Shown here piece after piece: positions 55,712 through 64,000 of a DNA stretch of 64,000 nucleotides (positions within the stretch are counted from its first letter, which is position 1; every line of letters begins with the position of its first letter). A model generated the notes under the pieces. It was given only the letters and a program-made list of their open reading frames with translations, was not told the DNA's origin and ran no database searches. This stretch comes from Caenorhabditis elegans (Eukaryota; Nematoda; Chromadorea; Rhabditida; Rhabditidae), in assembly GCF_000002985.6 (NCBI RefSeq), contig NC_003282.8, forward strand, positions 1,550,001 to 1,614,000, read 5' to 3'. A program made the translations under genes and the position numbers.

Positions 55712-58700
55712 ATGGCTCAACATCGTCGAATTCCGAAAAAGAATCGGAAGAAGCTGAAGTCGGTGGATCCGTTCAACAATAAGGCAAATGCCGCTCGATT
55801 TAAGGATAAGAACAAGTGTGTGCTGAAAATTTGATGGAAAAAAAACGTTAAAATAGCTCAAAAATTCGAGTTCAGAGCAGAAAATGACGCAAAATTGGAA
55901 AATTTCAAAAATTAAAAAAAAACCCATTAAAATCTAATAATTTCAAAAAAAAAATTAACGAAAAATTGTAGAAAAACCTAATTTTTTTCGTAATTTCTAA
56001 GTTAATTTGTTAAATTTTTAATCCAAATTTGCTGCACAAAAACAAAAAAAATCCAAAATTTTAAGCCAAAATTATATTAAAATAGGTTATTTCCCTGATT
56101 TCTATCGGGTTTAGAAACATTTTTACTTGAAAAATTTGGAAAAAAATTGTTAAAATCCATAATTTTTACCATTTTTTTGCGTATTTTTAATGCAAAAAAT
56201 ATTGCGTTTTCAAATAAATTTATATGATATTTCAGGGCTAACTATAAAGCCGCAAAATTCAATTTGAGAAAAAAAAAAGACAAAAAATCACATAAAAAAT
56301 AAAAATATCAGAAAATAAGCGAATTTACCAAATTTTTTGCCCGAAAAATGCCAAAAATTTGAAATTTTGGAAGCAAAAAATCACAAACTTTCATGTTTTT
56401 TTGTAGCAAAAAAATACATTTTTAGACGAAAAATTCAAGTTTTAAAGTTTTTTTTTCAATAAAAAATTTTGCATTTTTGGATATCTGAAAATTTCATGGC
56501 GTTTTCGCAAAATGTGTACATTTTTCGCACTCACCTGCCTACCTACCTGCCCTCGTTTTAAACGAAAAATTCAAGTTTGAAAATTTTTTTTTCCTAAATG
56601 TTTGGAATATTCGGCCTAAAAATTCAAAATCTTCAATTTTCGTGGAAAATTTCAATGGAAAATGGAAAAAATGCACAATTGTCTCCATTTTTGCCCAAAA
56701 ATACCAAAAATTTGCAATTTTGGAAGCAAAAATCAAAAATTTTCAAGTTTGCTTTTTTGCAAAAAAAAAAGTGAATTTTTAGACGAAAAATACAAGTTAA
56801 AAAAAAAATTTTTTTTTCAGAAAAATGGCCAAAAAAAACATTTAAAAAACCAAAAAAATAGATTTTTACCCATTTTTTCTCTCAATTTTATAATTCCAGA
56901 AATTCGAATCAAGCTCCCGTGAGCCTGAAAGACGAGCAACCACTGACAAAAGCCGCCAAAAACCTGATGGGCTCCGGAATTACGACAAAAGAGGAGGTGA
57001 AAAAGAAGAAAAAGCAAAAGAATGCCGTGTTGGCTCAAGCCGAAGAGCTCGGAATGAAAAAGGGAAAATTCGAGACTGTGAACAGATTTGTGAAACGAAT
57101 CGAAGGAACTCTTCACTCGAGAATTAATGAGCAAATTGCGATTGCAAAGCATGGATTGGCTGGTAGAAAGCAGGAGGAAATTGATGCTGATTATAAAATT
57201 ATTGAGGACGCTGAAAAACGGAAGAAGGAGCAGGAAAAGCGAGAAATTGAGAATAAAATCAAAGAAGCGAGAAAGAAACGAGAACAGGAAGCCCGACGGC
57301 TGGAAGAGGTGGAGAAGCTGAAAGAGCAGAAAAAAGCTGAAAAAAGGAAAATGAAGGAAGCACTGGAAAAAGAAGAGGAAGAAGAGAGCTTTGATGAGGA
57401 TGAAGTCTCTGAAAAACGGGCAAAAATTGAGAAAAGTACTGAAAAAGGAGGCAGTGAAAAAGCGACGACGAAACTCAGCAAAAAAGACCGTAGAAAGGAG
57501 ACGTTGAAAGCGAGAAAATCGGATGAACAGAAGCGACGTGCCGGCGAGGCGTTGATTAATTCTAGAGGTGCAATTTTTTGCAAAAAAATAGTCCAAAAAA
57601 ATCTATAATTGCACTCAAAAAAGCTTGAAAACTTGAAAATTTCAGCCAGAAAATTGCAAAACTGCAAATTTTGTTAATTTTTCGTAAAAAAAAATGACGA
57701 CAGTTTTATATTTTCACTGCAACTTTTTCCTCACGAGGGACGAGGAAAAGTGGTTTCTAGGCCATGGCCGAGGGGCCGACAAGTTTCAGCGGCCATTTAT
57801 CTTGTATTGTTTTCCGCCTGTTTTCTTTCGTTTTTCACAGCTTTTTCCCGTTTTTTCTTATTAAAACTGATAAATAAATATTTTTTGCAGATGCTAAAAG
57901 AATTTCCAAGTAAAAAAATCATGTATTCAGTGGGCAAGCAGCGGTGAAAGTGGTCAATGTAATATGATGGATTACGGGAATACAAAACCTAAACTTTTTC
58001 TGAAACATGATACATATGATGCTTAGATGCTGTAATTACCTGATTTTCATAACGAGACCGCTGAAAAAGTTTTGAGATTTTCAAAATTCAACTTTTTGTG
58101 CGAAAATCTCGACTTTTTCACCAAAAAAGTTGAATTGTGGAAACCTCAAAACTTTTTCAGCGGTCTCGTTATGAAAATCAGGTAATTTCAGCATTTAAGC
58201 ATCATATGTATCATGTTTCAGAAAAAGTTTAGGTTTTGTATTCCCGTAATCCATCATATTACATTGACCACTTTCACCGCTGCTTGCCCACTGAATTCAC
58301 AATTTTTTTTACTTGGAAATTGTTTTAGCATCTGCAAAAAATATTTATTTATCAGTTTTAATAAGAAAAAACGGGAAAAAGCTGTGAAAAACAAAAGAAA
58401 ACAGGCGGAAAACAAAGCAAGATAAATGGCCGCTGAAACTTGTCGGCCCCTCGGCCATGGCCTAGAAACCACTTTTCCTCGTCCCTCGTGAGGAAAAAGT
58501 TGCAGTGCTGTAAAATTTCAAAAATCAAAAAATTCCAGAAATAATCGAGTTTGGCGAACGAAACGACGCGCCACCAACATTCGGCGGAGCTCTTAAAAAG
58601 AAATTCGAGCCATTGATGGCAAAAGCCGGCCAAAAGACGACGCTTCTTCTTCATTCAATGCTCCAAAAAGGCGGCGGCCAGAAGACGGAATATTTGAATA

Positions 58701-58816
58701 ATTCGACGAAAATTCAAGAGGAACGGCAGAAGGTCATCGACGCGTACAGAGATATGAAGAAACAGAAGAGAATTGCTGCCGCTTTTGCTGCTGCTGCTTC
58801 TTCTTCATCTTCTTAA
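55712..58816 (+). CDS. CCDC137-like basic coiled-coil nuclear/nucleolar protein
   Basis: Exons 55712-55815, 56900-57567 and 58539-58816 give 349 aa. The N terminus is very basic (MAQHRRIPKKNRKKLKSVDP). A conserved block, ETVNRFVKRIEGTLHSRINE, is followed by about 120 residues of Lys/Glu-rich coiled coil, then IIEFGERNDAPPTFG, which matches the FGE...PP signature of the CCDC137 family. It ends in a poly-Ala/Ser tail. Human CCDC137 is a chromosome-periphery/nucleolar protein; the worm role is unknown. It is probably the downstream cistron of set-23. Intron 2 carries a full palindromic element. Confidence 0.8.
57715..58507. mobile_element. Palindromic CACTGCAAC element, copy D
   Basis: A full-length 793-bp copy in intron 2 of the CCDC137-like gene, ending about 30 bp before the exon 3 acceptor. 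The termini are CACTGCAAC and GTTGCAGTG. I see no clear target duplication. Confidence 0.9.
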
Positions 58817-59144
58817 TTTTAACTTTTTTCACTGTTTTTGTTATTTCTTCATTGTTGTGTCCCATTGTTCTTTTTTTTCATTCAGTAAAAATTCAAAAAT
58901 CATCGGGTTTCCGAGAAAAGTTCTCAAAAAAAAAAATGCAAAACACTCCTGAAAACTGAAATTTTAGATCTTTTTCTTGGTTTTCTCTGAAAATTTCAAA
59001 TTTCCCGCCAACATTTTTTCTCAAGAAGTTTGAATTTTCCGCCAAAATGTTTTTTTTCTCATTTTCACACTTTTTTGACGGAATATTTCACTCAGATTCC
59101 CCGTGTTTTTCTCGTGAATTGCTGTAGTATTATTAAATACGAGA

Positions 59145-59460
59145 ACACAACAAAATTCTGAGACTGCGTATTGCACAACAATTTTGACGCGCAAAATATC
59201 TTGTAGCGAAAACTACAGTAATACTTTAAATGGCTACTGTAGACCACTGGCCAGATTTTGTGTTGGTTTTTTTCCCATTTATGAATGGAAAAAAAAAATT
59301 GGAAAAAAAACGTCGAGAAATTTGTTTCAAAAAACTCGTGCCCGTAAATCGACACAAGCGGCGCTACAGTAGTAATTTAAAGAATTACTGTAGTTTTCGC
59401 TACGAGATATTTTGCGCGTCAAATATGTTGTGCAATACGCGTTCTCAGAATTTTATGTTT
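59145..59460. repeat. Palindromic GTAGCGAAAACTACAGTA element, copy 3
   Basis: The arms GCGCAAAATATCTTGTAGCG and CGCTACGAGATATTTTGCGC pair, with GTATTGCACAACA-type outer sequence shared with 26178-26610 and 27545-27960. Its central part differs from the other two. Confidence 0.8.
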
Positions 59461-59483
59461 CCGTAGTAAATATTGTTACTGTT

Positions 59484-60276
59484 CACTGCAACTTTTTCCT
59501 CACGAGGGACGAGGAAAAGTGGTTTCTAGGCCATGGCCGAGGGGCCGACAAGTTTCAGCGGCCATTTATCTTGCTTTGTTTTCCGCCTGTTTTCTTTCGT
59601 TTTTCACAGCTTTTTCCCGTTTTTTCTTATTAAAACTGATAAATAAATATTTTTTGCAGATGCTAAAACAATTTCCAAGTAAAAAAATCATGTATTCAGT
59701 GGGCAAGCAGCGGTGAAAGTGGTCAATGTAATATGATGGATTACGGGAATACAAAACCTAAACTTTTTCTGAAACATGATACATATGATGCTTAGATGCT
59801 GAAATTACCTGATTTTCATAACGAGACCGCTGAAAAAGTTTTGAGATTTTCAAAATTCAACTTTTTGTGCGAAAATCTCGACTTTTTCACCAAAAAAGTT
59901 GAATTGTGGAAACCTCAAAACTTTTTCAGCGGTCTCGTTATGAAAATCAGGTAATTTCAGCATTTAAGCATCATATGTATCATGTTTCAGAAAAAGTTTA
60001 GGTTTTGTATTCCCGTAATCCATCATATTACATTGACCACTTTCACCGCTGCTTGCCCACTGAATACATGATTTTTTTACTTGGAAATTCTTTTAGCATC
60101 TGCAAAAAATATTTATTTATCAGTTTTATTAAGAAAAAACGAAAAAAAATCGATGAAAAACGAAAGAAAACAGGCGGAAAACAAAGCAAGATAAATGGCC
60201 GCTGAAACTTGTCGGCCCCTCGGCCATGGCCTAGAAACCACTTTTCCTCGTCCCTCGTGAGGAAAAAGTTGCAGTG
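59484..60276. mobile_element. Palindromic CACTGCAAC element, copy E
   Basis: A full-length 793-bp copy flanked by an exact 12-bp direct repeat, ATTGTTACTGTT, on both sides. It is intergenic, upstream of dsl-2. Confidence 0.92.
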
Positions 60277-60456
60277 ATTGTTACTGTTATCCAAAAAAAC
60301 AATCTGACGGCAAATCAAGATTATAACAAAAAAAAACGAAGGGACCTTCAAGAACCCCCGATCGCTGGGGCAGATAATCTTAATATTGATACTCTTCTTC
60401 TGGATAGTATATCTCCGTTTTTTGGCATTTGCGGTGGTCTTCTATTGCCCATCATC

Positions 60457-62878
60457 ATGATCAAAGTGATATTCGCCTTATTTCTGGCTTTTCAGCAGGT
60501 AATTTTGTCGGGCGCGGTTGGGTCCTGGCACGAACAAAAGTTCCCAACTATAGCATCCTTTTTTGAACTTTAATCTCCTGCTTTGAAAATTTTTTTTTTC
60601 GATAAACTTGCGATTTTTTTTGCTAAAAATTTTGCTAAAAATGGTCGAAAATCTGTAAAATCCTTGTAGTCGGGGAGTACACCGGCTGCGGGAATTTTAT
60701 TTCCGTATATAAAAACTGCAAAATCCCTAACATTGTAAAAAGCAGGTACGATACCCGAAAGCTTCGGTTCGTGCCAAGACCGCTTTTTTAAAAATTTTCT
60801 AGATTTTTCCTAAGCCCGTACAGTAGGCAGGCATGTAGGCAGGCAACAACCTAGTGTACTTCCAGATTACCTGCTCGGGCTACCTGGAGCTTTACTTCCA
60901 AAGTGAGTTCCATCTGAAAGCCACAGTTAACATCACGTCATGCTCCACTACTGCTCCGCCAACACTGATCCCATTAATGATTTCTTCGAATGAAACTGTG
61001 AAAATGCACAAGGTTCCGATGAAAATGGATGGCTCCGAGTATCAGATTACGATTTTTGTTATTAATCAGGATCGACTAGGTAGGTATTCCATGCAAACTA
61101 CAAACTACAAACTACAAAATCAAATTTTAGACATTGACAACGCCACCATCACCACATCATTTGTTCCGAAAAATGGTCAAATTTCCCCGCTGACCGTGAT
61201 GTTCCCGTTTACAGGCATCAGAATGCGTGTAGGATGCGATGAGTAAGTACCTACCTGCCTACCTCTCCTGCCTGCCTGCCTACCATTTCCCGGGATTGCC
61301 TGAATTAGAGCTGAAAATAGCTGGATTATTGAAAAAGTTGCATAAATTGGCTGAGTTTTGGCTGAAGCTCTACCTACCTAACTACCTGCCTACCTACCTA
61401 CCTACCTACCTAGATACCTACCTATCTACCTACCTACCTATCTGCCTATCTACCTACCTACCTATCAGGGGTGTGCGGCAAATGAAAAAAATTGCCGAGC
61501 TCGGCAAATCGGCAATTGCTGGTTTTTCAAAATTTGCCGAGCTCGGCAAATTCGGCAAATCTCTTTTTTCAATATTTGCCGAGCACGGCAAATTCGGCAA
61601 ATTTGCCGTGCTTAACAAACTCGGAAAAATTTGATATTTTTTGATGTTTTTGGAGCACCAAAACTACTGAATTCTTAACACACATCTGGTTTCTGAATAA
61701 GTTCCGCGTAGTATGTCTGTTTAAGCATCAAAATAGCTCAATTTTGTGTCATTTTACTAAATTTTTGGCTAAAAAATCAATAGTTTTAGTCAAAATTGTA
61801 CTGTCAAATTTTTGACGTGTGCGGCAAATTTCGAAATTTGCCGAGCTCGGCAAATTCGGCAAATCTACTTTTTTGAACATTGCCGAGCTCGGCAAATCGG
61901 CAATTGCTGGTTTTTTAAAATTTGCCGAATTCGGCAAATCGGCAAATTTGCCGAGCTCGGCAAGTCGGCAATTTTCGGCAAATCGGCAAATTTGCCGCAC
62001 ACCCCTGCTACCTATCTGCCTGCCTTCCTACCTGCCTACCTACCTAACTACCTGCCTACCTACCTACCTACCTACCTAGATACCTACCTATCTACCTACC
62101 TACCTATCTGCCTATCTACCTACCTACCTATCTACCTACCTACCTATCTGCCTTTCTACCTACCTAGTTACCCACCTACATACCTAACTACCTATCTACC
62201 TATTTACCTACCTACCTATCTAAGCAACTATCTATCCACCTACCTGCCTACCAACCTGAAAATCGACAACATTTCGACAAAATCGGCAAATTTCCCGGGA
62301 TTGCTAGAATTAGAGCTGAAAATAGCTGGATTATTGAAAAAGTTGCATAAATTGGCTGAGTTTTGGCTGAAGCTCTACCTACCTACCTACCTACCTAGAT
62401 ACCTACCTATCTACCTATCTACCTGCCTACCACAAATTAAATCAAAATTTCCAGACAATGGCACGGCGAGAAATGTGACGTGTTCTGCTGCTCCGAAACC
62501 GCTTCCCGAGTCGGAAAAGTGTGCAATTCCCATGGTCAACTCGGATGTCCCCAAGGAAAACGAGGTCTCGACTGTGCTCTACCAATCAGTAAGAAATGGT
62601 GTAAATGCCAGAACAACGGAGCATGCATCTCCTCATTCGGAAAGAATTTGCACGAGAAAATGCAATGCGAGTGTCAGCTGGGATTTCGTGGATCTCATTG
62701 TGAAGAACGTGTCGACAACATCGAGATGAAGTCGACGTACGGTGTGGATCCAAAGAAATTCGAGATCGCGACGGCGAAAATGTTGTACGAGAGTGTTGTT
62801 GATAATGAGCTGGTCGAGGTGAAGCGGGAACGGACCGGAGGACATTTCTTGCAGAATTTGAGAATTAATGATCAATAA
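60457..62878 (+). CDS. dsl-2: DSL-domain Notch-ligand-like secreted protein
   Basis: Exons 60457-60498, 60866-61079, 61131-61242 and 62455-62878 give 263 aa. Exon 1 is a signal peptide (MIKVIFALFLAFQQ). An MNNL-like N-terminal region (SGYLELYFQSEFHLKATV) leads to the DSL domain (VGCDEQWHGEKCDVFCC, then CNSHGQLGCPQGKRGLDC). One EGF-like repeat follows (CKCQNNGACISS through CECQLGFRGSHCEE). The protein ends about 55 residues later with no membrane segment, so it is a soluble DSL protein rather than a LAG-2-type membrane ligand. Such proteins are thought to act as Notch co-ligands with DOS-motif proteins in worms. The symbol is from memory. Intron 3 (1.2 kb) is filled with TACC repeats and an inserted element. 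Confidence 0.85.
60508..60783. repeat. Weak inverted repeat in dsl-2 intron 1
   Basis: GCGCGGTTGGGTCCTGGCAC at the left and GTTCGTGCCAAGACCGC at the right are complementary with a few gaps, spanning most of the 367-nt intron. The interior contains TATATAAAAACTGC. It is probably an old palindromic element. Confidence 0.5.
61250..62430 (+). repeat. TACC tetranucleotide satellite in dsl-2 intron 3
   Basis: Arrays of TACC with TATC/TGCC variants lie at about 61360-61465, 62006-62258 and 62370-62430. An 85-bp single-copy block (AGAGCTGAAAATAGCTGGAT and on) precedes the first and last arrays, at 61300-61372 and 62306-62378. This indicates that a block-plus-array unit was duplicated. Confidence 0.9.
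61467..62006. mobile_element. Non-autonomous element AGGGGTGTGCGGCAAAT inserted in TACC satellite
   Basis: The terminal inverted repeats AGGGGTGTGCGGCAAAT and ATTTGCCGCACACCCCT bound a 540-bp segment made of TTGCCGAGCTCGGCAAAT-type units. The TACC satellite continues on both sides, so the boundaries are clear. No ORF of its own. Confidence 0.85.
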
Positions 62879-63916
62879 TTTATTGTTATCATCGTTCACT
62901 ATATATTAAAGAATATTGTTTGTCTGTCCGTTTTTTTTTGTCACCTGTGACTTCATACTTTACAGAAGAAGCGGTTTTTGGAAAGGGGTATAATAGTGCT
63001 GTAGTAGACTCTAGGGGCACTGTAGTACTGTAGGAGTACTGTAATAGTACTGTAGGGGTTTTTAGTAGCACTGTAGGATTACTTGCTGTACAGCAGTCCT
63101 GACTACTGTAAGATAACTATGTACTGGGGTGTTGTAATAATACAGTATGGATACTGTAGTGGTACTGTAGAGGTACGGTAGAAGTACTGCAAGGGTACTG
63201 TGGTAGTACTGTAGAGGTAATGTAGGATTACTGTAGTTAATGGAAAATTGACTTTTCGTCTTTTGAAGGGAAATTGGTTTGAGGTTAGTGGGGGAATATG
63301 GTTGGGGTACTGTAGTAATACTGTTGAATTACTGTAGGGATACTGTAGGGGTACGGTTGGATTACTGTACTTTTGAAAACAAATCGTGTTTTCTTTTTTA
63401 GAAGATTTTCCAATACACTCAATATTCCTAATCCTGGCTTACTTGTGCAAATTTTAGCCATTTCAGAAAAATTCTAGCTAAAAAAAATAACAGAATTATG
63501 GCAATTTCAGCAATTTCAAGCGATTTTTAGCAAAATTTAGCGGCATTACAGCAAAAAATTCATTGCAAAGTATTAGATTATTTGCGACTACCTTGGCTTA
63601 ATTGACTAACATTTGCCTAATATAAGTCATTATATTTTTGGAAAGAGTGAAGCACTTTTGTCACGCGGCACCAATTTCTAATTTTTTTTTCAATGTTCAG
63701 AAAGTTTCCGTGCATAATATGCTTAAATTTCCGGAAAATTTCACAGATTCAAAACCAATAATTTACAGGCGTCCAAAACTGCCCAGTCTAAAACTGATAC
63801 GATTTTTCGCCTGACCACGAGAAACATTTTTTCCTCCTGTCTGCGTCTCTCGACACTCTCTGTGTCACTTTCTATATTGAATATAGACTATTTTATTGAT
63901 TTTCCAACACAAGAGA
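62879..63916. other. Intergenic region dsl-2 / nuclear receptor gene
   Basis: It holds the dsl-2 3' UTR, TACTGTAG-type repeats (about 62990-63370) including one diverged unit of the 101-bp repeat seen in npp-8, then AT-rich sequence up to the nuclear receptor start. Confidence 0.6.
62990..63370. repeat. TACTGTAG repeat cluster with one 101-bp-type unit
   Basis: Many irregular GTACTGTAG/TACTGTAGT words are present. At 63247-63320, TTTTCGTCTTTTGAAGGG, TTGGTTTGAGGTTAGTGGGG and GGTACTGTAGTAATACTG follow the order of the npp-8 intron 11 tandem unit. Confidence 0.8.
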
Positions 63917-64000
63917 ATGGCAAAAAACTTCGAACCGTGTAAAATCTGCAATTCACCGGGAAACGGCCTACATTTTGGAATCGATGCTTGCAGGTTTGGA
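63917..64000 (+). CDS. nhr-122: Nuclear hormone receptor, first exon (partial)
   Basis: Starting MAKNFEPCKICNSPGNGLHF, the visible residues hold the first half of the C4 zinc finger (CKIC, then GLHFGIDAC), as in Caenorhabditis supplementary nuclear receptors. A GTTTGG donor at 63994 right after TGCAG is at the usual intron position within the first finger, so the exon probably ends at 63993. The ligand-binding domain lies outside the window. The symbol is recalled from its position next to dsl-2 and is uncertain. Confidence 0.75.
   Translation, partial: MAKNFEPCKICNSPGNGLHFGIDACRFG

Larger units (their letters stand above)
58817..60456. other. Intergenic region between the CCDC137-like gene and dsl-2
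   Basis: It holds the CCDC137-like 3' UTR, a palindromic repeat (59145-59460), a full CACTGCAAC element (59484-60276) and about 180 bp before the dsl-2 start. No other gene is visible. Confidence 0.6.

Noticed and set aside
56817..57667. Long minus-strand ORFs opposite the CCDC137-like gene
   Set aside because: They are mirror frames of the Lys/Glu-rich coding exon, giving Phe/Ser-rich shadows.
33404..60205. Recurrent 62-67 codon ORFs (MYSRNPSYY..., MVSRPWPRG...) on both strands at five places
   Set aside because: They are the same two frames of the palindromic CACTGCAAC element. They occur on both strands because of its symmetry, with no start context, domain or codon bias.
61239..62729. 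ORFs of YLPTYLPTYL repeats
   Set aside because: This is the TACC satellite in dsl-2 intron 3. dsl-2 exons 3 and 4 join in frame across it and complete the DSL domain.

Overview
The window is nematode nuclear DNA from the genus Caenorhabditis, almost certainly C. elegans. It is AT-rich, with short (about 45-50 nt) introns ending in TTTCAG, SL-type trans-splice acceptors, palindromic intronic repeats and TACTGTAG-type repeats. I recognise ced-2, npp-8, set-23, dsl-2 and the first exon of an nhr gene from their translated sequences. From memory this matches the Y41D4B region of chromosome IV; I could not check that here.

Layout: (1) 1-225, the start of a C2H2 zinc-finger gene on the minus strand, cut by the window edge. 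(2) 947-17716, a head-to-tail array of seven paralogous plus-strand genes and one relic. Each encodes a signal peptide, a conserved extracellular region, a Ser/Thr/Pro-rich stalk and a hydrophobic C-terminal tail of GPI-anchor type. Most have a GATA (ELT-2-like) site 40-100 bp before the ATG, which suggests intestinal expression. One copy has an in-frame stop, one relic keeps only a 3' end, and the last copy has introns swollen by minisatellites. (3) 18314-45805, npp-8 (Nup155 nucleoporin) on the minus strand: 13 exons over 27.5 kb for about 4.0 kb of coding sequence. The introns are packed with long inverted repeats, a 101-bp tandem repeat, two copies of an 0.8-kb palindromic transposon, a 5'-truncated two-ORF LINE and possibly a small nested plus-strand gene. 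(4) 47320-62878 on the plus strand: ced-2 (Crk adaptor), set-23 (SET methyltransferase), a CCDC137-like nuclear protein and dsl-2 (Notch-ligand-like secreted protein). set-23 and the CCDC137-like gene are spaced like members of an SL2 operon. (5) 63917 to the end, the first exon of a nuclear hormone receptor.

The conserved single-copy genes are ordinary in content. The unusual material is in the tandem array (birth, decay and duplication of an intestinal surface-protein family) and in the introns. Intronic features include inverted repeats that have copied real exon/splice-site sequence (ced-2 intron 1, npp-8 intron 5), non-consensus GTTCG donors in npp-8, and five copies of a 792-793 bp palindromic element, two with clear long target duplications.
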